Of a DNA stretch of 64,000 nucleotides, positions 43,006 to 50,184 are shown piece after piece. This DNA is from CALBPI01 sp038529355. GTDB taxonomy: Bacteria; Pseudomonadota; Gammaproteobacteria; Steroidobacterales; Woeseiaceae. The first letter of the stretch is position 1. The number at the start of each line of letters is the position of its first letter. Both the position numbers and the translations under genes were made by a program. The notes under the pieces are model-generated. The model did not search any database and was not told where the DNA came from. It was given only the letters and a program-made list of their open reading frames with translations. The DNA lies in NCBI GenBank assembly GCA_038529355.1, contig JBCBDU010000006.1, forward strand, positions 1 to 64,000. Reading direction: 5' to 3'.

Positions 43006-43033
43006 CTTGAAATGCAGTAAAAAACCACTATCT
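43006..43033 (+). promoter_or_regulatory. Candidate heat-shock (sigma-32) promoter of rpoD
   Basis: CTTGAAA (43006-43012), a 13-base spacer, then CACTATCT (43026-43033). The sigma-32 consensus is CTTGAAA-N(11-16)-CCCCATNT, so the -35 is perfect and the -10 is partial. It lies in the dnaG-rpoD gap, about 54 bases before the rpoD start. E. coli rpoD also has a heat-shock promoter at this point of the operon. Confidence 0.5.
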
Positions 43034-43086
43034 ATGCTATTCTTGACCGCTTGCATTCGCCACACACAACAAAGAGGGTGTCAGCT

Positions 43087-44907
43087 TTGAGCGAAAAACG
43101 CGCACTCCCCAACGACCAGCAATCCCAGCTAAAACTTCTGATCGCCCGCGGCAAGGAACAGGGTTACCTGACCTACGCGGAGGTGAACGACCACTTGCCA
43201 AGCGGCATCGTTGACCCGGAGCAGATCGAAGACATCGTTAACATGATCAATGACATGGGTATCACCGTGCACGAGAAGGCGCCGGACGCCGAGTCGTTGC
43301 TGCTGTCTGATTCTGCCGTGTCGAACGATGATGATGCCGCCGAAGAGGCTGAAGACGCGCTGGCGTCTGTCGATGCCGAATTTGGCCGCACCACCGATCC
43401 AGTGCGCATGTACATGCGTGAAATGGGCTCTGTCGAACTGCTGACCCGCGAAGGCGAAATCGAAATCGCCAAGCGCATCGAAGAAGGTCTGAACGACGTC
43501 AAAATCGCGCTCGGTGGTTTCCCGCCGTCCGTTGATCAGGTCGTTGGCACGTATGAGTCGGTCGCTGCGGGCAACACCCGCATGCAGGACTTCGTGGTTG
43601 GCTTTATCGACCCGAACGAGCCGGACGAAATTCCGAAGCCCGGCGCACGCGCGGGCGACAATGACGACGACGACGATGAGCCCGTCGACACCGGGCCTGA
43701 TCCGGAAGAAGTGGCGCGTCGCCTCAAAGCGATCAAGCGCCTGCATAATCGCGTGCTCGCCAACATCGAAAAGCACGGTTCACCGGCGCAGGCGACGCGT
43801 AAGGTACGTAAGCAGCTCGTGGATGAATTGATGGAGCTGAAGCTGTCACCGAAGATTTTCGAAGTGATGGTGGTCGAGCTGCGTCTGTCCATCCAGATGA
43901 TCCGTTCAGCCGAGCGCAGCATCATGAATCTGTGCGTACGCCAGGCCGGCATGCCGCGCAAGGACTTCCTCGCGAGCTTCCCGAAAAACGAAACCAACCT
44001 TGAGTGGATCGAGAAGCACATCCGTGCCAAACGCAAACACTCATCGGTGTTGGCCAAACTTAAAGATGACATCCTGCGTGCGCAGCGCAAGCTGGTGTTC
44101 ATGGAAGAGCGCACGAGCCTGACCATTGCGCAGATCAAAGAGATCAACCGCGCAATGTCGATCGGCGAAGCCAAGGCACGCCGCGCCAAGAAAGAAATGG
44201 TTGAAGCTAACCTGCGTCTGGTGATCTCGATCGCGAAGAAATACACCAACCGTGGCCTGCAGTTCCTCGACCTGATCCAGGAAGGCAACATCGGCCTGAT
44301 GAAAGCGGTCGACAAGTTCGAATATCGTCGCGGATACAAGTTCTCGACGTACGCCACGTGGTGGATTCGCCAGGCGATTACGCGCTCGATTGCCGATCAG
44401 GCGCGCACGATCCGTATTCCGGTGCACATGATCGAAACGATCAACAAGCTCAACCGCATTTCCCGCCAGATGTTGCAGGAAATGGGTCGCGAGCCGCTGC
44501 CCGAAGAGCTGGCCGAGCGCATGGAAATGCCTGAGGACAAAGTGCGCAAGGTGCTGAAAATCGCCAAAGAGCCGATCTCAATGGAAACGCCGATTGGTGA
44601 TGATGAAGACTCGCACCTGGGTGATTTCATCGAAGACCAGACGGTGCATTCGCCGATCGACTCTGCGACCACCGAAGGCCTCAAAGAAACCACGCACGGC
44701 GTGCTGGCCGGTTTGACGCCGCGCGAAGCCAAAGTGCTGCGGATGCGTTTCGGTATCGACATGAATACCGATCACACGCTCGAAGAAGTGGGCAAACAGT
44801 TTGACGTGACGCGAGAGCGCATCCGTCAGATTGAAGCCAAAGCACTGCGCAAGCTGCGCCATCCGAGCCGCTCGGATCAGCTCAGAAGCTTCTTGCTCGA
44901 AGATTGA
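43087..44907 (+). CDS. rpoD: RNA polymerase primary sigma factor (sigma-70)
   Basis: 606 residues if the TTG at 43087 is the start. AGAGGG lies eight bases upstream, and the following QQSQLKLLIARGKEQGYL aligns with the very N terminus of E. coli RpoD. A GTG at 43078 is too close to that ribosome site. Region 1.1, the acidic non-conserved insert (DNDDDDDEPVD) and regions 1.2-4.2 are all visible: EGNIGLMKAVDKFEYRRG and YKFSTYATWWIRQAI for region 2, LEEVGKQFDVTRERIRQIE for 4.2. It directs housekeeping transcription. Confidence 0.97.
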   Translation: MSEKRALPNDQQSQLKLLIARGKEQGYLTYAEVNDHLPSGIVDPEQIEDIVNMINDMGITVHEKAPDAESLLLSDSAVSNDDDAAEEAEDALASVDAEFGRTTDPVRMYMREMGSVELLTREGEIEIAKRIEEGLNDVKIALGGFPPSVDQVVGTYESVAAGNTRMQDFVVGFIDPNEPDEIPKPGARAGDNDDDDDEPVDTGPDPEEVARRLKAIKRLHNRVLANIEKHGSPAQATRKVRKQLVDELMELKLSPKIFEVMVVELRLSIQMIRSAERSIMNLCVRQAGMPRKDFLASFPKNETNLEWIEKHIRAKRKHSSVLAKLKDDILRAQRKLVFMEERTSLTIAQIKEINRAMSIGEAKARRAKKEMVEANLRLVISIAKKYTNRGLQFLDLIQEGNIGLMKAVDKFEYRRGYKFSTYATWWIRQAITRSIADQARTIRIPVHMIETINKLNRISRQMLQEMGREPLPEELAERMEMPEDKVRKVLKIAKEPISMETPIGDDEDSHLGDFIEDQTVHSPIDSATTEGLKETTHGVLAGLTPREAKVLRMRFGIDMNTDHTLEEVGKQFDVTRERIRQIEAKALRKLRHPSRSDQLRSFLLED

Positions 44908-45257
44908 TGGATCGCCGGCAGCAGCGCATTGCTGCCGGCGGCCACTAACTCATCAAAGGTCTTGATCAGGAACAATAACTGGTCGGTGTCGACGTCCGTC
45001 TGACGCAAGGCCTCTTCCGCATACGCAAAAATGTTGCTGCGCTCGGGCATATCGCGTTCGGCGTTGAATGCCTCGCGCATGCGCGGCAGGAAAATCCACT
45101 GCATCCAGGTCGGGAAATCCAGCGTGTCGTAGCAAAACGGCTCCGGGCTTGCGAGCGCCGTGGCCTCCGGAATCACCTCACCCCACAGGGTCAGCCGGCG
45201 CAACTCCAACTCAATGCTGTCAGTGACGCCTATCAATGCTTCGCGCGTATCCGCCAT
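44877..45257 (-). CDS. yqcC: YqcC-like (DUF446) protein
   Basis: 126 residues from the ATG at 45257; a GTG or other start at 45299 would add a hydrophobic stretch not seen in the family. The block EPFCYDTLDFPTWMQWIFLPRM corresponds to the conserved QPFFMDTMEPLEWLQWVLIPRM of E. coli YqcC, here shortened with small changes. Function is unknown; in E. coli the gene precedes truC. Its last ten codons (HQSSSKKLLS) overlap the end of rpoD by 31 bases in the opposite direction. A 10-bp hairpin lies within the overlap zone. Confidence 0.82.
   Translation of the reverse strand: MADTREALIGVTDSIELELRRLTLWGEVIPEATALASPEPFCYDTLDFPTWMQWIFLPRMREAFNAERDMPERSNIFAYAEEALRQTDVDTDQLLFLIKTFDELVAAGSNALLPAIHQSSSKKLLS
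44914..44939. repeat. 10-bp perfect hairpin at the rpoD/yqcC convergent end
   Basis: GCCGGCAGCA (44914-44923) and TGCTGCCGGC (44930-44939) are perfectly complementary with a 6-base loop. It starts seven bases after the rpoD stop, but there is no T run, so it may stabilise the 3' end or assist termination. It encodes part of the YqcC-like C terminus on the other strand. Related sequence occurs at 40399-40420 and 45706-45728. Confidence 0.65.
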
Positions 45258-45326
45258 TACCGACTGCCCGTTGACTGCGAGCAACAAGCATACCGCCACC
45301 GCTGCGCCGCCGCGACCGCCGCCGAG

Positions 45327-45686
45327 CTAGCGGATGAACTGCGCCGCAACCGGTGCGCTGGCGGGCGCGGCTGCGTCGCGCGCGGCGTCGATCGTCTGCA
45401 CGCAATCTGGCTCTGTTGTCGCCGCGAACCGCGATTTGACCTCGTCGATCGCCATCGTCATGCCACTGGCCGACGCCAGCATGATCGCAAACATTGCCAC
45501 GATCGGCGTACCGCGCAGCACTACCCTGCCCCGTTCGAGGCACGGTTGCGCAGTGCCGATGCCGCCGCTTACGAGCATTAGCAGTAGCGCTCCAAGAAAA
45601 TAGCCCTGCACCCACAGCAACATCGAGGTGACCAGCGCCACCGTCATCAGTGCAATTGAAGAAAATCGTACGCCTCGAATGGTCAT
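45327..45686 (-). CDS. Small membrane protein, 119 aa
   Basis: The start is the ATG at 45686, with GGAG nine or so bases upstream; the longer frame from 45809 lacks support. Two hydrophobic segments form a hairpin (FSSIALMTVALVTSMLLWV and YFLGALLLMLVSGGIG), and a third follows (TPIVAMFAIMLASASGM). The Ala/Pro-rich tail contains a single Cys. I do not recognise the family. It lies 69 bases upstream of the YqcC-like gene on the same strand. Confidence 0.6.
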   Translation of the reverse strand: MTIRGVRFSSIALMTVALVTSMLLWVQGYFLGALLLMLVSGGIGTAQPCLERGRVVLRGTPIVAMFAIMLASASGMTMAIDEVKSRFAATTEPDCVQTIDAARDAAAPASAPVAAQFIR

Positions 45687-46093
45687 CGCTCTGCTCCGTT
45701 GATCACCGGCAGAATCATTTGCTGCCGGATCGCGTTCTTGTGCCCGTTTTGTGTCTGTTTCAATCTTTAGATGCAGCCAAACGGCAAACGGTTGCATCAG
45801 GTGCTGCAATTCGGGCGTAAGCGTTCACAGGCAACCAACCAGTGAGTGTGACATCAGGCGAACAACGAGATGCTAGGCCAGCGACAGCAACGCAAAGCGC
45901 GGGCTGAGACGACGACAACTGAAGCAGGCCGACGTTGAGCTTGTCGCACAAGGGCGCAGCGGCATCCGGGGACACACCTTTATGAAGAACGATCGGGTGA
46001 GAAACGGGTAATGTATGGCGTGTGGTGTCTTTCGGATGCCATAACCACCATCATCAAGCGCTAACATGCCCCCCGGGTGCTGAATAGTTAACC
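45687..46093. other. Intergenic region with inverted repeat before gph
   Basis: 407 bases with no supportable gene; the frames here have biased, coding-unlike composition. CCGGCAG (45706-45712) and CTGCCGG (45722-45728) form a hairpin whose right arm, TGCTGCCGG, also occurs at 40399 and 44930. This suggests a small repeat family in the locus. The last 60 bases probably carry the gph promoter. Confidence 0.45.
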
Positions 46094-46771
46094 ATGCTGA
46101 AACAACCACTTGCCTTGCTGCTGGATCTCGACGGGACGCTAGTCGACAGTGCACCCGATATCGCAGCAGCGCTCGACAAGGCTTTGCGAGATCACGAACT
46201 ACCGACCGCGGGGCTTGCCAACACGCGCCACTGGGTAGGCGGTGGCGCGCTGAAACTGATCGAGCGCGCGCTCAGTGCTTTGGACGGCGATGGCCGAGCC
46301 GACGTTGATGACGTGCTGGCAACATTTTTGCGGCACTACCAGCAAGAGAATGGTCGGCACGGTGTACCGTATCCCGACGTGGTTAAAACGCTGCGCACCT
46401 GCCACTCGCGCGGCATAGCACTGGCCTGCGTGACCAACAAGCCGAAAGCACTTGCGATCGACCTGCTCCAGCAGTTTGGCATTGGTGATTGGTTTGCGAT
46501 GACGATTGGCGGCGACACGTTGGACGAACGCAAACCACATGCGCTGCCGGTGCTGCATGCATGCAATACGCTCGGGGTGAGCGCTGTCGATGCGTGGATG
46601 ATCGGTGACTCCCGTGCGGACGCAGGCGCAGCACATGCGGCCGGAGCGCCTTTCGTTTGGGTCAGTTATGGCTACCATCGCGATGACAATGCCAATACGC
46701 TGCAAGCCACCGCAACCCTCGACCGCTTCGACGACTTGATCGCGCTGTTGGACGCCACAACTGCGGATTAG
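46094..46771 (+). CDS. gph: Phosphoglycolate phosphatase (HAD family)
   Basis: 225 residues, normal for Gph. It removes 2-phosphoglycolate formed in DNA repair. HAD motif I is LLLDLDGTLVDSAPDIAAAL (residues about 9-28), motif II is ACVTNKPK near 113, motif III is the Lys in ERKPHALPVL near 155, and motif IV is WMIGDSRADAGAAHAAG near 174. The cap domain WVGGGALKLIERAL matches Gph rather than YjjG. Other phosphatase substrates cannot be excluded. Confidence 0.9.
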   Translation: MLKQPLALLLDLDGTLVDSAPDIAAALDKALRDHELPTAGLANTRHWVGGGALKLIERALSALDGDGRADVDDVLATFLRHYQQENGRHGVPYPDVVKTLRTCHSRGIALACVTNKPKALAIDLLQQFGIGDWFAMTIGGDTLDERKPHALPVLHACNTLGVSAVDAWMIGDSRADAGAAHAAGAPFVWVSYGYHRDDNANTLQATATLDRFDDLIALLDATTAD

Positions 46772-46802
46772 CTGCTAAACTTTGCGCGACATCAATGAGC
46801 AC

Positions 46803-46879
<77 letters not shown>

Positions 46880-46931
46880 CTCTTTGCTCGAGTTTTATGC
46901 CACCTCACCGACTTGTCATCCGACAGCTTTG

Positions 46932-46992
46932 CGACACCAGGACTATTCCGGCTGCTGACGCAGCGCTCGCAAGCTCGCCCTAGCGGGCCCAC
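46932..46992 (+). repeat. tRNA-3'-end repeat, copy A
   Basis: A 61-base unit starting CGACACCAGGACTATTCCGG and ending with GCGGGCCCAC, the 3' acceptor sequence of the tRNA upstream. It continues into CATCCTTTGCTC, which resembles the ACTCTTTGCTC after the tRNA itself. It is 58/61 identical to copy B. It contains GCTGCTGACGCAGC, a 5-bp hairpin. Copies recur about 115 bases apart, starting from the tRNA end. Confidence 0.85.
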
Positions 46993-47048
46993 CATCCTTT
47001 GCTCAGGTTTGACGCCGGTATTTTTTAGTCAACGGCCCGAAAGCATAA

Positions 47049-47109
47049 CGACACCAGGACTATTCCGGCTGCTGATGCAGCGCTCGCATGCTCGCCCTGG
47101 CGGGCCCAC
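47049..47109 (+). repeat. tRNA-3'-end repeat, copy B
   Basis: The second 61-base unit, three changes from copy A, again ending CTGGCGGGCCCAC. That matches the tRNA 3' end even better than copy A does (the tRNA reads CCTGGCGGGCCCAC). The tRNA ends at 46879 and the corresponding positions in A and B are about 114 and 231 bases later. The arrangement resembles E. coli tyrT, whose downstream repeats carry the tRNA 3' end. Confidence 0.85.
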
Positions 47110-47184
47110 GCCTCCCAATTGGGTTAGCAGCGCATCTTCGCTACCATAGGCGCTGAACTGACTGGCTACCCTAAGGATTTCGTT

Positions 47185-48444
47185 GTGTTGTATCGAACAA
47201 ACATCGTTGCCCTCTTCGCTTTCGCCGCGCTGGCACTCATGGCCGCAAGCGATACTCACGCACAGCAATCAACCGACGGATTGCCTGAATGGCTGCAGAA
47301 AGAAATGCAACGCGAAAGCCGGCGTGCAGGGAAAAAGCGCGATGTCTCGTTGTTGGACGATGCACTGACGTTCGAAGTTCCATCGAAGAAGAAGGTTGAG
47401 CCATCGGAAAGGTTCGACTGGGGCCAATACATTACGGTAGATATCGGCAGTGACTCACCAATGGAATGCCTGATTTATGCCGAGTCCGCCGGACAAGGCG
47501 CGCTGTTGCAGAGCGTGTCTGATCACGCGATCGACTCGATCGTCAGCAATAACGCTGCTGAGCTCGACAGCCGCTCGATCATCTCGCACACCGTCGATCA
47601 TATCGATGGGCGCGGCTTTTTATCCGTCGAGTGGCTTATCGTCGTCTTGCCAGAAAACGGCGAGAAAGCCGCCTCGGCTGCGAAAGCCGCTGTCACGTCG
47701 GTAAGCGATCACCCCGTCGCGTGCATGCACACGGGGCTTGGCTATAGCGAGACGTTCAACAACGCCTTTGCAAGCATCGTTCGCACGATAAAAAGCAACA
47801 CGGAACAAACGCAACCGTTCTACCAGGAAACTCAGCTCATCTCGGTTTCGGAACAGACCATCGGGTTCGCAACGACTAGCTACACGATTGATGAAGACGG
47901 CGACACGATGATGATTTACGAGGAATCATCGGCGCTGCCCGCGGATGCGAGCACGCTGGCAACCACTGACGCATTCCTGGCCGAATGGTCGCGCCCCGAT
48001 GGCACGATGATTAATTCGGTCGTGTCAGATATCGAGAATGGCGAAAGGACGCAGCGTTTGACCTTGGAGGTGGATGACGCCGGCGTGTGGCTCATCAACG
48101 GTGACATCCAGGGCAAATCGTTTACCAGCGAACTGCCAGATATTGTCGATATGCCATCGACTACGCTGCAGCAGCAACTGGTGCGCGATATCGTCTCCGA
48201 CCCCGACCGAACCAGCGGCGACATCGTTGCCTGGGTGCCGGATGTCGATCCAGGTGCACTATCAACGTTTGTATTTACGCAAGGTGATGACGCACGCAGC
48301 GGCACGGCGAGCATCGGCCCGCTGAACATTCAAATGCAACTGGCAGCAGACGGCCTGGTCAACAGAATGGACGCTGAACTTGCCGGCATTACGCTGACGT
48401 CAGAGCGCGTGTGGTTTGCAGGCTCGGTTCCGGAGCTTAAGTAA
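47185..48444 (+). CDS. Exported protein of unknown function, 419 aa
   Basis: It starts at a GTG at 47185 with AAGGA nine bases upstream. The signal peptide is residues 1-26 (IVALFAFAALALMAASDTHA). The mature protein is acidic, with two or three alpha/beta units (PMECLIYAESAGQGALLQ, GFLSVEWLIVVLPENG, DPVACMHTGLGYSETFNNAF) and a beta-rich C-terminal part. I recognise no family. It is followed five bases later by an exported transglutaminase-like gene, so the two probably work together in the periplasm. Confidence 0.78.
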   Translation: MLYRTNIVALFAFAALALMAASDTHAQQSTDGLPEWLQKEMQRESRRAGKKRDVSLLDDALTFEVPSKKKVEPSERFDWGQYITVDIGSDSPMECLIYAESAGQGALLQSVSDHAIDSIVSNNAAELDSRSIISHTVDHIDGRGFLSVEWLIVVLPENGEKAASAAKAAVTSVSDHPVACMHTGLGYSETFNNAFASIVRTIKSNTEQTQPFYQETQLISVSEQTIGFATTSYTIDEDGDTMMIYEESSALPADASTLATTDAFLAEWSRPDGTMINSVVSDIENGERTQRLTLEVDDAGVWLINGDIQGKSFTSELPDIVDMPSTTLQQQLVRDIVSDPDRTSGDIVAWVPDVDPGALSTFVFTQGDDARSGTASIGPLNIQMQLAADGLVNRMDAELAGITLTSERVWFAGSVPELK

Positions 48445-48448
48445 CAAC

Positions 48449-49219
48449 ATGCTGCGTGGTCTTGCGTTCATTCTGATGCTGATCGCAGCGGTGGCATCAG
48501 CGCAGCAAGACCAGGGTTTGTACCTGCACGTGTTGCCTGTGAGCACCCGTGCCGCCGCAGACGGCGAACCACCCGGTGTGACTCTGCGCGTCAGCGACGC
48601 GGCGGCAACGGCTGCCGCGCTTAGTGCATATGGGCTAACCGTGCGCGACACGACTGCGACCAGCGTGGTGTTATCGCTGCGCAGCACGCACACCACGATG
48701 AACGGCGCGCCCGATGCGTTGCTGCGCGATTCGTTCGTTGTCGACTACGCCGAGCCCTCTGTGCAATCGATGCTGCAGGCACAACCGTGGCATGCGCAGG
48801 ATGCGCCACCGCCACTGAACGCCCTTACACAGTCTGTCTTTGAGTGGATCAATGACAAGAACTACAGCCGCGGATTTGACTTCGCATCGACGGCCGCACG
48901 CACGCAATCTGGCGACTGCACCGAACATGCAGCGTTACTAGCGGCCATCTCCCGTGCAACCGGGCGACCGGCGCGCATTGTTTTCGGGGTGCTGATGATC
49001 GGTGCTGAGCAACCGCAGGCGTTCGGCCACGCGTGGACCGAAGTGTGGGATCAGGACGGATGGCATGTCCTGGATGCGACAATGCCAGAGTCAATGCGCT
49101 CACCCGAGTCGATCTACTACCTGCCGCTTGGCGTACTAGAGAACGAAACAGCCGCATACACGCTGTCATACCTGAATATTCTGGAGCGCTTTCCCAGCGA
49201 AATCGACTGGCACCGCTAA
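48449..49219 (+). CDS. Exported transglutaminase-like (cysteine protease fold) protein
   Basis: 256 residues from the ATG at 48449. The signal peptide is residues 1-18. The transglutaminase-core triad is visible: Cys near 157 in SGDCTEHAALLAA, His near 193 in AFGHAWTEVW and Asp near 210 in HVLDATMPE. Bacterial members are mostly proteases or peptide-modifying enzymes in the periplasm. The upstream 419-residue exported protein is only four bases away and is a candidate partner or substrate. Confidence 0.88.
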   Translation: MLRGLAFILMLIAAVASAQQDQGLYLHVLPVSTRAAADGEPPGVTLRVSDAAATAAALSAYGLTVRDTTATSVVLSLRSTHTTMNGAPDALLRDSFVVDYAEPSVQSMLQAQPWHAQDAPPPLNALTQSVFEWINDKNYSRGFDFASTAARTQSGDCTEHAALLAAISRATGRPARIVFGVLMIGAEQPQAFGHAWTEVWDQDGWHVLDATMPESMRSPESIYYLPLGVLENETAAYTLSYLNILERFPSEIDWHR

Positions 49220-49314
49220 GACGCTTATTGGCCATGACCGCACCTGCCCAGCGGGCTCACTGCTGTTGCTTGGGATAAGATAGCGACTACAAACAGTCGC
49301 AGGAGTGAACAGAT

Positions 49315-49839
49315 ATGAGCGAGTTCCGACAACACGCATGGGCACATCAGGGCGCAGCGCTTGCGCTCATCGCACTCAGCCTTGCTGGCCGAGTAGCACA
49401 AGCCAACGATGTGGACGCATTTGCCCAGTGTCGCGACATCGCATCCGCAGCGCAGCGATTGGCCTGCTATGACGCGAAGGTCGATGCATTGACGGCAGCC
49501 GCCGACACGACGACCTCGAGCGACAGCGACAGCGCGCCTGTCGCGGCACCTGCGCCCGCAACAACCACTGACCCGGAAGCATCCTTTGGCGCGCCGGCGG
49601 CAGACGTGATGAAGAAACAGGTCGAGCAGATCGAAGCCGTCATTGAAAAAGTGACCATCAGCGGCGGTACCCGCGCGGTGATTGCTCTGGACAATGGTCA
49701 GGTATGGCGACAAGTCGCATCATCCTCGCTGAAAATCTCAGCGGGTGATCGCGTTACGATCACGCGTAAATCGCTAGGTTCGTTTCGTCTGACCAAACCG
49801 GGTACCACGCGTCCGATGCGTGTTAAGCGTGTCCAGTAA
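49315..49839 (+). CDS. Small exported protein of unknown function, 174 aa
   Basis: Start ATG 49315, preceded by AGGAGTG. An N-terminal hydrophobic signal (LALIALSLAGRVAQA) precedes a Cys pair in FAQCRDIASAAQRLACYD, a motif common in small periplasmic proteins. An Ala/Thr/Ser-rich linker with acidic patches follows. The C-terminal strand-rich segment, VIALDNGQVWRQVASSSLKI then GDRVTITRKSLGSFRL, resembles an SH3-like or OB-like barrel. No family name is certain. Confidence 0.78.
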   Translation: MSEFRQHAWAHQGAALALIALSLAGRVAQANDVDAFAQCRDIASAAQRLACYDAKVDALTAAADTTTSSDSDSAPVAAPAPATTTDPEASFGAPAADVMKKQVEQIEAVIEKVTISGGTRAVIALDNGQVWRQVASSSLKISAGDRVTITRKSLGSFRLTKPGTTRPMRVKRVQ

Positions 49840-50032
49840 CGCGCAGACCTTGTTCGCCGACGGCGCTATACAACGGACCTGACTCAGCCGTCCTGCCACT
49901 GGCAAGCCAGTCTCGCTGCACCACATCGAGGCAGGTTGCGTATCACTTATTGGCGGAATGGCGCGCCCTTACAGACGCGTTCGCTGCGTCGTTCCGGATC
50001 GTATCCACACCGTCACAAATGTGTCCGTGGCC

Positions 50033-50048
50033 TGTGACTTATGTCACA
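50033..50048 (+). promoter_or_regulatory. CRP/Vfr/Clp-type binding site upstream of TonB receptor
   Basis: TGTGACTTATGTCACA is a perfect palindrome matching TGTGA-N6-TCACA, the core CRP consensus. Its centre is about 90 bases before the predicted transcription start, close to -92.5, a position used by CRP at class I promoters. It lies in the 345-base region before the receptor gene. Confidence 0.7.
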
Positions 50049-50096
50049 TTTCTGATCGAAATCCCTGATTTTGTGCGGCTTTGCGCCTTGCAGCAA

Positions 50097-50124
50097 TTGT
50101 TTCGTCACTTCGCTCGCCTATACT
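50097..50124 (+). promoter_or_regulatory. Predicted sigma-70 promoter of TonB receptor gene
   Basis: TTGTTT (50097-50102), a 16-base spacer and TATACT (50119-50124), with transcription expected near 50131 and a leader of about 54 bases. The rest of the 49840-50184 gap holds no supportable gene. Confidence 0.6.
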
Positions 50125-50184
50125 CGCTCCCCGCAATTCAACAGTTCGCGACGCGGGCTGAGGTCAATCCAACGGAGTATTCGA

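Noticed and set aside
45760..46154. Short minus-strand frames before gph
   Set aside because: Cys/Ala/Arg-rich translations with no ribosome site, overlapping the gph start.
46932..47109. CRISPR-like direct repeats
   Set aside because: Only two 61-base copies, both containing the tRNA 3' end, no cas genes; better explained as tRNA-associated repeats.
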